Positions 1 to 6,721 are shown, counted from the stretch's first letter. The stretch is 10,100 bases of DNA from an uncultured Bacteroidales bacterium (GCA_900317065.1 ONFK01000036.1:1-10100), one strand, 5' to 3'. A program made the numbers and translations. The notes: generated by a model not told the origin, from the sequence alone.

Positions 1-97
1 TGTGGGAGATGCTGGCCCTTGCGACACCGATGCTGTCGGCAAATTGCGATTGCGTGAGATTCTCGGCGCTCAAAAACTGTTGAAGGCGAGTGTTCAT
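1..97 (-). CDS. XRE-family helix-turn-helix transcriptional regulator, N-terminal fragment
   Basis: The minus strand from the ATG at 97-95 is open to the left edge and gives 32 residues, beginning MNTRLQQFLSAENLTQSQFA and continuing DSIGVARASISH. This is the start of a Cro/C1-type HTH: a first helix (RLQQFLSAE), the 'LTQSQFADSIGV' helix-turn-helix core with the Gln and Ala typical of the fold, and the start of the recognition helix (ASISH). Proteins of this kind bind operator DNA and often repress themselves. The C-terminal part is outside the window, so its effector or partner domain is unknown. A good Bacteroidota promoter lies just upstream (117-147), leaving a leader of about 15 nt. The gene is divergent from queA across a 500-bp gap. 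The family call is fairly safe despite the short length; the function beyond DNA binding is unknown. Confidence 0.75.
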   Translation of the reverse strand, partial: MNTRLQQFLSAENLTQSQFADSIGVARASISH

Positions 98-116
98 TTT
101 TCTTAACAAATTTTTA

Positions 117-147
117 CAAATGTAAGAATAAAAACAGTAAACACAAA
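117..147 (-). promoter_or_regulatory. Bacteroidota -33/-7 promoter of the HTH gene, overlapped by a small palindrome
   Basis: On the minus strand the -7 box is TACATTTG (117-124), matching TAnnTTTG. A TTTG (-33 element, 144-147) lies 19 nt upstream, the usual spacing. This is the only site in the window with both elements. The -7 box is covered by the inverted repeat TTACA-AA-TGTAA at 114-125, so a regulator bound there would block transcription; the HTH protein itself is an obvious candidate, but that is inference. Confidence 0.7.
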
Positions 148-583
148 ATTTAATTTTGTAAATGTAAATAGGGGAAAAGGAGAAACACAGGCGGGTTTAT
201 TATAAAGTAAAGAATCATGTATAATGATATAATCGGCTGATAATAACCTAAATTAATAAATATATTTTCCTTTTTTATTTATCACGTCGCTGTTTCGCTG
301 CGCCTGTTTTCGTTACAGGAGAACATAGCTTAATATTTATATTTAGTCATAAGTATATAATTATCTGATTTGCAAGGTAATAACCTATCAGTATTTTTAC
401 CATAATAATTTCTTATGATTCCTTGCTTTCGGATTGTTGAATTATGTGAAAAACATTTGTAACCGAAACGAAACTATGCCAACAATTTTAAAAATGTAAA
501 TCTTGTAAACAGTATTTTTTCAACGATCCGAACACATTTACATAAGTGCGCGGACGGCCTGAGAAACTATTTGAATAAATGAT

Positions 584-591
584 TATCTTTG
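584..591 (+). promoter_or_regulatory. -7 box of queA
   Basis: TATCTTTG matches the Bacteroidota -7 consensus TAnnTTTG. No TTTG is seen at the -33 distance. Only 7 nt separate the box from the queA ATG, so transcription should start at or next to the start codon. The frame upstream is closed by a TGA at 572-574 with no ATG, GTG or TTG before 599, so the start cannot be moved upstream. Confidence 0.6.
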
Positions 592-598
592 CGTTTAT

Positions 599-1807
599 AT
601 GATACCTGATATCAGAATAGAAGATTACAATTATCCTCTTCCCGACGAGAGGATCGCGAAATATCCGTTGCCTCAGCGCGACGCCTCCAAACTCCTTGTC
701 TACAAGGATGGCAAGCCTGTTGAATCTGTTTTCCGTAACCTGCCCGATTATCTGCCTGAAGGAGCACTGATGGTGTTCAACGACACCAAGGTAGTGCCTG
801 CGAGAATGCATTTCCTGCGGGACTCCGGTGCACATATAGAGATTTTCTGTCTTGAGCCTGTGTCTCCGGCGGAGTACAATACCATCTTTGCTGCTACTGA
901 AAAATGCAGTTGGAAATGTGTGATCGGCAATTCCAAGCGCTGGAAAGACGATATCCTGCACTACGATTGTCCGGCTGACTCCACCCTCTCCGCTATGAAA
1001 CTCTCTGCAAGACTGCTTTCGAAGGACGGACAGACGGGAGTCGTCGAGTTCTGCTGGGAGGGCGGAGAGCCATTCTCCAGGGTGCTTGAAGAATGTGGGC
1101 AGGTCCCTATTCCGCCATACCTGAACAGGGAAACCGAGGCCATCGACCTGGAGCGTTATCAGACATTGTACGCCCATATACGCGGATCGGTGGCGGCTCC
1201 TACAGCCGGGCTTCATTTTACTGAAGAAGTACTTGAGGCTATCAGGGCAAAGCATATTGATACTCAGACTGTATGTCTTCATGTAGGTGCGGGTACTTTC
1301 CTGCCTGTGAAGAGTTCCCGTGTCGCCGAGCATCCCATGCACAGGGAACCCTTCTCCGTCAGTCTCGCCCTTCTTCGGAAGCTGCGTGGGAAGAGCGTTC
1401 CCTGCATAGCTGTCGGCACAACTTCGGTGCGTACTCTGGAATCTTTGTACTATGCCGGAGTTTCAATCCTGGAAAAAGGCGCTCCGGAGGATATACCTCA
1501 GTGGGCCCCTTATGAAAGGGATTACAAGTACTCCACGGATGAAACCCTCGATGCCATCATGGATTATCTCGAAAAGAACAGCCTAGAGGAACTTAAACTC
1601 GGAACCCGCATCATCATTGTTCCGGGTTTCAAATTCCGTCTGGTGGACATGATGGTCACCAATTTCCATCAGCCCGAGAGCACTCTCATTCTCCTGATTT
1701 CCGCCTTTGTCGGCGGCGACTGGAAGACAATTTACGATTTTGCGCTGTCGAACGGCTTCAGGTTCCTGAGTTACGGAGACAGTTCACTGCTTTTCAAACA
1801 CGAATAA
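599..1807 (+). CDS. queA: S-adenosylmethionine:tRNA ribosyltransferase-isomerase
   Basis: QueA transfers and isomerises the ribosyl group of SAM onto 7-aminomethyl-7-deazaguanine in tRNA (Asp, Asn, His, Tyr anticodon loops) to give epoxyqueuosine, the penultimate step of queuosine synthesis, in the cytoplasm. The 402-residue product carries family motifs throughout: MVFNDTKVVPAR (58-69), GQVPIPPYLNRE (167-178), the RYQTLYA...GSVAAPTAGLHF block (186-207), LHVGAGTFLPVK (227-238), MHREPFSV (247-254), AVGTTSVRTLES (271-282), MVTNFHQPESTLILL (352-366) and a C-terminal SYGDSSLLF (391-399). It is longer than the roughly 350-residue proteobacterial form, as I expect for Bacteroidota members. The ATG at 599 is the only sensible start. 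The downstream acyltransferase starts 1 bp after its stop, so the two are very probably co-transcribed. Confidence 0.96.
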   Translation: MIPDIRIEDYNYPLPDERIAKYPLPQRDASKLLVYKDGKPVESVFRNLPDYLPEGALMVFNDTKVVPARMHFLRDSGAHIEIFCLEPVSPAEYNTIFAATEKCSWKCVIGNSKRWKDDILHYDCPADSTLSAMKLSARLLSKDGQTGVVEFCWEGGEPFSRVLEECGQVPIPPYLNRETEAIDLERYQTLYAHIRGSVAAPTAGLHFTEEVLEAIRAKHIDTQTVCLHVGAGTFLPVKSSRVAEHPMHREPFSVSLALLRKLRGKSVPCIAVGTTSVRTLESLYYAGVSILEKGAPEDIPQWAPYERDYKYSTDETLDAIMDYLEKNSLEELKLGTRIIIVPGFKFRLVDMMVTNFHQPESTLILLISAFVGGDWKTIYDFALSNGFRFLSYGDSSLLFKHE

Positions 1808-1808
1808 C

Positions 1809-2939
1809 ATGGAAGATTTAGAAAACATCCAGCCATACAGCGACGAAGAGGTGGTAGCCGCAATGCATAAACTTGCCCGCCATCCGGCACTTCCGGTAAT
1901 AAGCAAATACATTTTCCCCGAATTCCCGGTCAGCACCCTTAAAGATATGTTGTTGAATATCAAGGGGGTGGACGATTTCCAATACTCTGTGGTCTCCAAG
2001 GCCGTCAATGTCGTCATCGGGCGTTCCTCGTCCGGTTTTACCTACGAGGGAGTTGCTAATCTTCATAAGATAGACGGGAAATTCCTTGCCGTCTCCAATC
2101 ACAGGGACATCGTCCTGGATCCGGCGCTTACGCAGTGGATGCTGATGCTCAACAATGTGCCGCTGACCGAAATCTGCGTAGGGAACAACCTGCTCGCAAA
2201 CGGGGTGGTGGAGGCGTTGCTGAGGTCCAACCGCATGATTACCGTCATCCGAGGCATTTCCGCGCGTGAAGTCTATCTGTCGTCCCAGATTCTGTCCAAA
2301 TTCATTCGTTCCGAAATTGTTTCCGGCAAGAGTTCCGTTTGGATTGCACAGCGCGAGGGTCGTACCAAGAATGGTCTGGACGTTACGGAGCAGGGGCTTC
2401 TCAAAATGTTCGACATGAGCGGAACCGGCGACTTCAAGTCCAACTTCATGGAACTCAACATTGTTCCCATGTCGATTTCTTATGAATATGAACCCTGCGA
2501 TTTCCGCAAGGCGCGCGAGATTCTCATCAAGGAAAGCACCGGCGAGTATCACAAGAAGAAAGATGAAGATATGCACAGCATCCTTACCGGCATACGCCAG
2601 TGGAAGGGGGGAGTGCATCTCTGTGTAGGCGCGCCGCTCAGCGAAGCCGAGATTTCCCGTGCAGCCTGGTATGAGAAGAACGACAGATACCAGGCGATAC
2701 GGCGTATTCTGGATGAGCGTATAATCTCCGGATACAAACTGTGGAAGACAAACTATATGGCATACGACCTGATGAACGGAACCAACAGGTACTCCGACAG
2801 ATATACCCCGGCGGACCTGGAAGCGTTCAAGGCATATACCGAGCATAAACTGTCCAGGGCGGAAAAACGTCTGGACAAGGACAGACTGAGGGATATTTTC
2901 TGGCATATCTATGGCAATCCGGTTGTCGCTAAGGAATAA
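1809..2939 (+). CDS. PlsC/PlsB-like glycerolipid acyltransferase
   Basis: The 376-residue product looks like a phospholipid acyltransferase, transferring an acyl chain to a (lyso)glycerophosphate acceptor at the inner face of the membrane. Motif I is SNHRDIVLD (96-104) after a hydrophobic 'FLAV' strand; a motif III-like segment WIAQREGRTKNG (178-189) supplies the Glu-Gly-Arg for phosphate binding; a motif IV-like NIVPMSISYEYEP (217-229) follows. Motif I is odd: His98 and Asp104 are separated by five residues, whereas the classical motif is HX4D; alternatively Asp100 acts. No clear N-terminal membrane helix is seen, so binding is probably peripheral. The C-terminal third is charged and helical (LSRAEKRLDKDR). 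Whether it acylates lysophosphatidate, glycerol-3-phosphate or another lipid cannot be told from sequence. The ATG lies 1 bp after the queA stop, suggesting translational coupling. Confidence 0.8.
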   Translation: MEDLENIQPYSDEEVVAAMHKLARHPALPVISKYIFPEFPVSTLKDMLLNIKGVDDFQYSVVSKAVNVVIGRSSSGFTYEGVANLHKIDGKFLAVSNHRDIVLDPALTQWMLMLNNVPLTEICVGNNLLANGVVEALLRSNRMITVIRGISAREVYLSSQILSKFIRSEIVSGKSSVWIAQREGRTKNGLDVTEQGLLKMFDMSGTGDFKSNFMELNIVPMSISYEYEPCDFRKAREILIKESTGEYHKKKDEDMHSILTGIRQWKGGVHLCVGAPLSEAEISRAAWYEKNDRYQAIRRILDERIISGYKLWKTNYMAYDLMNGTNRYSDRYTPADLEAFKAYTEHKLSRAEKRLDKDRLRDIFWHIYGNPVVAKE

Positions 2940-2976
2940 AAATGCAGCGAAAAGGTAGAATCTCACATCTTTTTTA

Positions 2977-2984
2977 TATATTTG
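2977..2984 (+). promoter_or_regulatory. Candidate -7 box for the outer membrane protein gene
   Basis: TATATTTG matches TAnnTTTG and lies 37 nt before the ATG at 3022, giving a leader of roughly 30 nt. No -33 TTTG is visible. The 82-bp gap after the acyltransferase contains no hairpin terminator, so read-through from queA is also possible. Confidence 0.5.
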
Positions 2985-3021
2985 TATCTTGTTGAGACAG
3001 AAACATTTTTATTTCAGTCAT

Positions 3022-4128
3022 ATGAAAAAACATTCATTTTCCATTTTGGCTGCATTGTTGGTCGTTTTCCCGGCAATGCTGAATGCTCAAGAGTACGATG
3101 TCCCTCAAACCCCTCCCGCAGTTGAACCCGAGACAGTAGTCGTTCCCGAGACAGTAGTCGCTCCCGAGACGGTAGCGGCTCCTGAAGTCACGGTGCAGGA
3201 CGAAACCGTAGCCGAGGCTCCGGCAGAGGAAGTCAAGGCGAAGAAGGAAAAGAAGGTCAAGGAGAAAAAGGTCAAGGAGCCCAAAGCCCCCAAAGCCCCC
3301 AAAGTCAAGGAAGTGAGGGAGGAGAAAAAAGAGAAGTCTTACGGACTGTTCAACCATCTCGGGATCGGCGTTTCCGCCGGCCTGATGGATGGTCTCACAG
3401 CCAACGTAGGACTTCCTATCGGAGGACACTTTGCAATCCGAGGCGGATACAACTTCCTCAGCAGCGTCTATTCCTATCAGACCAACTTGGATCTAGGTTC
3501 CTGGGAACTTGACAACAGCACCAAACTCGACCTTTCCAACATTCCCGTGAAGGCCGACATTACCATGCAGTATTACGGGATGATTGACTTCTACCTTTCC
3601 AAGAAGGGTGCATTCCACATCACCGCAGGTCTCTTCGGAGGCGACGGTGAAATTCTTCACGGAACCGCAGATCTCACCGGTGTCCAGCAATTGAGCAAGG
3701 AAGATTACGCGAAGACTTCCATTTCATACAAGGAGGCCAATGAGCCCGGTCATATTTCCGTCTCTACCGACCCCGATGGTTTCGTTCATGCAGGTCTGCG
3801 CGCAAACAAGACCCTGATGCCCTATTTCGGAATCGGCTGGGGCCGTGTCTGCAATCTCAAGAAGTGGATGAGCCTGAGTCTCGATCTCGGTCTGCTCAAG
3901 ACCAGCGGTTTCGAGCTTTATGCCCGCGATTACAAACTCAAGCAGGATTCCGCAATCAGCAGTGCGACTGTCGACCACAAAGACTCCTTCGACTTCACCG
4001 GAAAACCTATAGTTGGCAAGTATGGACAGCAAGACGACCTGATCGACAAGGCCAAGAATGGAGAATTGCCTCTGCTCAAGGATTTCCTTCCTTGCATCAA
4101 AATCGGTCTGAACATCCGACTTTTCTAA
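3022..4128 (+). CDS. Outer membrane beta-barrel-type protein with repetitive Pro/Glu and Lys-rich linker
   Basis: The start is the ATG at 3022: it gives a classic Sec signal peptide (MKKHSFSILAALLVVFPAML, cleavage probably after LNA at 20-22), whereas the upstream in-frame TTG at 2989 would put 11 polar residues before it. The mature protein has two parts. Residues 30-106 are a low-complexity linker, first Pro/Glu/Val-rich with three PETV(V/A)xP units (36-53), then strongly basic (KKEKKVKEKKVKEPKAPKAPK, broken up by Glu). Residues 107-368 alternate short amphipathic stretches rich in Gly and aromatics (GLFNHLGIGVSAG, HFAIRGGYNF, LMPYFGIGWGRV) and end in IGLNIRLF, a terminal Phe typical of Bam-dependent outer membrane proteins. 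I do not recognise a named family. A barrel with a periplasmic, possibly peptidoglycan-contacting linker is inference. A lipoprotein gene follows after 27 bp. Confidence 0.75.
   Translation: MKKHSFSILAALLVVFPAMLNAQEYDVPQTPPAVEPETVVVPETVVAPETVAAPEVTVQDETVAEAPAEEVKAKKEKKVKEKKVKEPKAPKAPKVKEVREEKKEKSYGLFNHLGIGVSAGLMDGLTANVGLPIGGHFAIRGGYNFLSSVYSYQTNLDLGSWELDNSTKLDLSNIPVKADITMQYYGMIDFYLSKKGAFHITAGLFGGDGEILHGTADLTGVQQLSKEDYAKTSISYKEANEPGHISVSTDPDGFVHAGLRANKTLMPYFGIGWGRVCNLKKWMSLSLDLGLLKTSGFELYARDYKLKQDSAISSATVDHKDSFDFTGKPIVGKYGQQDDLIDKAKNGELPLLKDFLPCIKIGLNIRLF
3127..3180 (+). repeat. Three tandem 18-bp coding repeats (PETVV-type units)
   Basis: Units at 3127-3144, 3145-3162 and 3163-3180 begin CCCGAGACAGTAGTCG; the first two differ by a single base near the end and the third is more diverged. 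Each encodes six residues (PETVVV, PETVVA, PETVAA). They sit in the linker of the outer membrane protein, and in-frame copy-number changes would alter linker length without breaking the gene. Confidence 0.85.
3280..3306 (+). repeat. Three tandem 9-bp coding repeats (PKA/PKV units)
   Basis: CCCAAAGCC at 3280-3288 and 3289-3297 is followed by CCCAAAGTC at 3298-3306, encoding PKA-PKA-PKV in the basic half of the linker. Immediately upstream, AAGGTCAAGGAG is also duplicated (KVKE-KKVKE). This second repeat array uses a unit and residue chemistry different from the first. Confidence 0.85.
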
Positions 4129-4155
4129 ATCGTTAATCTTTAAATTTTCAGTAAT

Positions 4156-5082
4156 ATGAAACTTTATCTTAAAACTATTCTCGTTGTTGCAGCCCTATCT
4201 ACGGCAGTGTTCGTATCATGCAACAAGAACAATGATCCCTATGGCGACGACGACAATTATGTTGCCCAGCCCGTAGAGGCTCCTACCTATGCCGATCAGG
4301 CCGTCGTGGTCGATCTCTCAGCAGCTCCCGTCACCACTAAGAAAGGCGACAAAATCAAGAGCATAGAATTTACTGAATCCGGATATGCCATCATTACCAA
4401 GGAGAGTTCTTCGCAGGTTGCTCCTTCAGCGTTTACCAAGGCATCCGACAACGACGAATCCACTACTGTCACCACCTATACCTTCAGCAACGGAGTCTAC
4501 GATGTGCTCGGTTTCGGTAAGGTTGAGATCAAGGGCGCTACCGTCACCATCACAGCTACAGGCACCGGAGACGATGCTCCCAGCGAAAATTACAACGGCG
4601 CTGCCGAAATCAACAGCGGCAACAGCACAAACGACGTCTACAGCTCATGGAAGATTTACTCCACCAACGTAGTGGTGAAAGGCAGCGGAGTTTCCGTCGA
4701 TCACCTTTTCGAAGGCTCCAAGGCCGCAAGTCTCTATGAGATGGCCAAATACATCAACGAAAAGAAGCACGTGATCGAGGCTGACGACTTCAAGTCCTAC
4801 GACATCGAGAGCGTTACCCTCACCAAGAACGGAACTTTCCTGGTGAAATTCAAAGGCGCCAAACCTTATGTCGGCAGCTTCAATCTCAGCGGCAAGAGTT
4901 TCTCTTACAAGCTTGACGTAGAAGGCAACTTCGCCCTCAATGCCGAAGCAAACGGAAGCATCGAGATCGACAAGACCTCCAACCTCTGTGTTCTGGACAT
5001 CAACGGAAAATTCACTTACAACAACGACAGCTATACCACCAAAATCACGCTCAAACTCGAGCAGATCAAGAAGGTAAACTAA
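4156..5082 (+). CDS. Putative surface or periplasmic lipoprotein of unknown function
   Basis: The 308-residue product starts with a type II signal peptide (MKLYLKTILVVAALSTAVFV) and a lipobox Cys at position 22. After the Cys comes NKNNDPYGDDDN: an acidic run close to the lipidated Cys resembles the lipoprotein export signals described in Bacteroidota, so surface exposure is plausible but inferred. The rest is rich in Ser, Thr, Gly, Asn and short alternating strand-like stretches (TVTTYTFSNGVYDV, VEIKGATVTITATG, TLTKNGTFLVKFKG, GKFTYNNDSYTTKITLKLEQ), suggesting a secreted beta-rich fold. I see no catalytic motif and do not recognise a family. It lies 27 bp after the barrel-type gene, has no clear promoter of its own, and the pair ends at the terminator at 5098, so the two are probably one transcript. 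Synonymous sites often end in C, as in its neighbour. Confidence 0.8.
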   Translation: MKLYLKTILVVAALSTAVFVSCNKNNDPYGDDDNYVAQPVEAPTYADQAVVVDLSAAPVTTKKGDKIKSIEFTESGYAIITKESSSQVAPSAFTKASDNDESTTVTTYTFSNGVYDVLGFGKVEIKGATVTITATGTGDDAPSENYNGAAEINSGNSTNDVYSSWKIYSTNVVVKGSGVSVDHLFEGSKAASLYEMAKYINEKKHVIEADDFKSYDIESVTLTKNGTFLVKFKGAKPYVGSFNLSGKSFSYKLDVEGNFALNAEANGSIEIDKTSNLCVLDINGKFTYNNDSYTTKITLKLEQIKKVN

Positions 5083-5097
5083 GTTGAATGTTGACTG

Positions 5098-5135
5098 AAG
5101 AAGGACGCTCCCGACCGAGTGTCCTTCTTTTTTTG
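5098..5135 (+). terminator. Intrinsic terminator after the lipoprotein gene
   Basis: AAGAAGGACGCTC (5098-5110) pairs with GAGTGTCCTTCTT (5117-5129): a 13-bp stem with one G-U wobble and a CCGACC loop, followed by a T-run to 5134. It lies 15 nt after the stop codon. The T-run abuts the folE -7 box at 5136, so the terminator occupies the place where the folE -33 region would be. Confidence 0.9.
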
Positions 5136-5143
5136 TATCTTTG
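5136..5143 (+). promoter_or_regulatory. -7 box of folE
   Basis: TATCTTTG matches TAnnTTTG and is identical to the boxes before queA and the pectinesterase gene. It is 7 nt from the folE ATG and directly follows the terminator T-run. No TTTG is found at -33; that position is in the terminator hairpin. Confidence 0.6.
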
Positions 5144-5150
5144 TTCCGCT

Positions 5151-5744
5151 ATGGCATACAAGAATATAGAACAATACGACGCGGAAACCACCCGCAAGCT
5201 TGCAGAACACGTCAAGGAAATACTGGCACTGATAGGGGAGGACGGCTCCAGGGAAGGCCTTCTGAAGACGCCCGAAAGGGTGGCGAAGGCTCTGCAGTTC
5301 CTGACCAGGGGATATGCCGAAAACGGCACGGAAATCATACAATCCGCCATTTTCGAGGAAGATTACAAGCACATGGTGGTCGTCAAGGACATCGAATTGT
5401 TTTCGATGTGCGAGCATCATATGATGCCTTTCATAGGCAAGGCGCACGTCGCATATATTCCGGATGGCACAATTACCGGTCTCAGCAAGATCGCGAGGGT
5501 AGTGGAGGCCTACGCCCGCCGCCTGCAGGTGCAGGAGCGCCTGACGGAACAGATACGGGACTGCATTCAGGATGCCTTGCATCCTCTCGGAACGGCAGTG
5601 GTAATCGAGGCCATGCACACATGCATGAGCATGAGGGGAGTACAAAAAACCAACGCCGTTACCACGACGTCGGCTTTTTCCGGGATCTTCCTCAAATCCG
5701 CCCGCACCCGTAACGAGTTCCTGGGGCTGATAGGGAAGGACTAG
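5151..5744 (+). CDS. folE: GTP cyclohydrolase I (type IA)
   Basis: FolE converts GTP to 7,8-dihydroneopterin triphosphate, the entry step to tetrahydrofolate and also to queuosine precursors; it acts as a cytoplasmic toroidal homodecamer. The 197-residue product has the family blocks LLKTPERVAKAL (37-48), SMCEHHMMPFIGKAHVAYIP (85-104), GLSKIARVVEAYARRLQVQE (110-129) and MHTCMSMRGV (155-164). Zinc ligands Cys87, His90 and Cys158 and the catalytic-site His89 and His156 are all present by alignment with the E. coli enzyme's known residues. I chose the ATG at 5151 (MAYKNIEQYD): the in-frame ATG at 5088 lies before the terminator hairpin and the -7 box and would add 21 residues translated from them. 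The stop overlaps that of the convergent MscS gene. Confidence 0.96.
   Translation: MAYKNIEQYDAETTRKLAEHVKEILALIGEDGSREGLLKTPERVAKALQFLTRGYAENGTEIIQSAIFEEDYKHMVVVKDIELFSMCEHHMMPFIGKAHVAYIPDGTITGLSKIARVVEAYARRLQVQERLTEQIRDCIQDALHPLGTAVVIEAMHTCMSMRGVQKTNAVTTTSAFSGIFLKSARTRNEFLGLIGKD
5741..5744. other. Convergent stop codons sharing one CTAG palindrome
   Basis: The folE stop TAG (5742-5744) and the MscS-gene stop TAG (minus strand, 5743-5741) both come from the tetranucleotide CTAG. There is no intergenic space and no hairpin terminator between the convergent genes, so their transcripts should overlap at the 3' ends. Confidence 0.9.
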
Positions 5745-6667
5745 TCCTTGTTGATATTTACGGTTACCTGAGGATAGCTGAACTCTATGCCGCTTTCAGG
5801 CAGGCGGGAGTAAAGGTTTTCGTTGATCCAGAAGTATACGTCCCAATAGTCTTCAGCCTTTACCCAGGTGCGGGTCACCAGCGTAATGGTGCTTTCTCCA
5901 AGGGTCAGAAGGGCGACGAAGGGATCGGCTGCGCCGGGTGTGCCCGCGTTCAAGGTCTTTGGATTGGATTTGATGATGTCGAGCACGGTCGCCTTCGCCT
6001 TTTCAATATCGGTTCCGTATGCGACGCTTACGTTTATGTCCACGCGCCTGAGATCCTTGACGGAAAAATTGTTGATATTGCCGCTGGAAAGGGCTCCGTT
6101 GGGGATGAAGACAACACGATTGTCCAGGGTCACCAGTTTGGTGCTGGTGATGTTTATCTCGCTGACTGTGCCGGTAAATCCTTGAGCTTCAATGAAATCT
6201 CCGGCCTTAATAGGTTTGAATACCAAGAGCATGATGCCGCCTGCAAAGTTCTGTACCGTGCCGCTCAGGGCCATTCCTATGGCCATTCCGCCGGCAGCCA
6301 GCAAAGCGGCAAGCGAGGTAGTGTTGATGCCCAGGGCACCGACGGTGATGATAATCAGCAGAACCCAGAGCGTGATGGATACAAGACTCTTGACAAAAGA
6401 CGCCAAGGCTGCATCGGAAGCTTTTTTCTCGAGGCCTTTCGATACCATTTTCGTGATTTTCTTGATCAGCCATGCGCCGATTATATATATTGCCAGGGCT
6501 GCAAGGACTTTGAGCCCGAAGTGCAGCGCCTGCTGCCCGAGGTTCTGAAGGAGGACGTTGGGTTCGGTGTCTTTCAGTGCGCCAAGAGTTTCCACGGTTT
6601 TAGCTTTGATGGAGTCGGCGGTAAATTGATCGACCGCCGCTTCGGCCTGTAGTAGATTGATTAGCAT
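5741..6667 (-). CDS. MscS-family small-conductance mechanosensitive channel
   Basis: A 308-residue inner membrane channel that opens on hypo-osmotic stress to release solutes. An N-terminal amphipathic stretch (1-45) is followed by TM1 (about 48-68, ending LIKKITKMV), TM2 (about 92-112) and the glycine/alanine-rich pore helix TM3 (about 116-138, LAALLAAGGMAIGMALSGTV) with the QNFAGG break. Then comes the beta domain, GDFIEAQGFTGTVSEINITSTKLVTLDNRVVFIPNG (156-191), with the hallmark PN at 189-190 and NNFS, and the alpha/beta vestibule to the C-terminus. Length and layout match the basic three-TM class of E. coli MscS (286 aa). It lies 54 bp downstream of the cardiolipin synthase gene with no TAnnTTTG box between, so co-transcription is likely. 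Confidence 0.92.
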   Translation of the reverse strand: MLINLLQAEAAVDQFTADSIKAKTVETLGALKDTEPNVLLQNLGQQALHFGLKVLAALAIYIIGAWLIKKITKMVSKGLEKKASDAALASFVKSLVSITLWVLLIIITVGALGINTTSLAALLAAGGMAIGMALSGTVQNFAGGIMLLVFKPIKAGDFIEAQGFTGTVSEINITSTKLVTLDNRVVFIPNGALSSGNINNFSVKDLRRVDINVSVAYGTDIEKAKATVLDIIKSNPKTLNAGTPGAADPFVALLTLGESTITLVTRTWVKAEDYWDVYFWINENLYSRLPESGIEFSYPQVTVNINKD

Positions 6668-6721
6668 GGGGAAGTGTTTTATTTAACAGTTAACTTAACA
6701 TAATATAAATTGTATAACAAA

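Larger units (their letters stand above)
98..598. other. AT-rich divergent intergenic region with repeated TGTAAA hexamers
   Basis: About 500 bp lie between the HTH gene and queA with no convincing gene on either strand. The region holds the HTH promoter on the left and the queA -7 box on the right. TGTAAA or its complement TTTACA occurs at 113-118, 157-162, 163-168, 495-500, 504-509 and 537-542, and a longer TTACAAATGT is present at 114-123 and, inverted, at 453-462. A short GC-richer patch (about 285-320) includes a 5-bp stem CCTGT/ACAGG (303-307 and 315-319) with no U-tract, so it is not a terminator. GCAAGG (372-377) and CCTTGC (421-426) form widely spaced inverted arms. I see no tRNA or recognisable riboswitch. 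Confidence 0.55.

Noticed and set aside
285..320. GC-richer patch with a CCTGT/ACAGG hairpin as a terminator or small RNA
   Set aside because: The stem is only 5 bp, there is no U-tract, and neither flanking gene points into this region.
372..426. GCAAGG...CCTTGC inverted arms as an insertion footprint
   Set aside because: Arms are just 6 bp with 43 bp between them, no target duplication or transposase trace; chance is likely in 500 bp.
488..1342. Long minus-strand open frame opposite queA
   Set aside because: It lies antisense to clearly conserved QueA motifs, its translation has no recognisable domain, and it runs into the AT-rich gap; a shadow of queA.
1818..2966. 382-codon minus-strand open frame opposite the acyltransferase
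   Set aside because: The plus-strand frame has acyltransferase motifs and tight coupling to queA; the antisense translation looks like a composition shadow.
5088..5150. Upstream in-frame ATG for folE
   Set aside because: It would translate through the terminator hairpin and the -7 box, and adds residues absent from the FolE family; ATG 5151 fits better.
6668..6721. Separate promoter for the MscS gene
   Set aside because: A TTTG occurs on the minus strand at 6721-6718, but the expected -7 position reads TTAAGTTA, a poor match.
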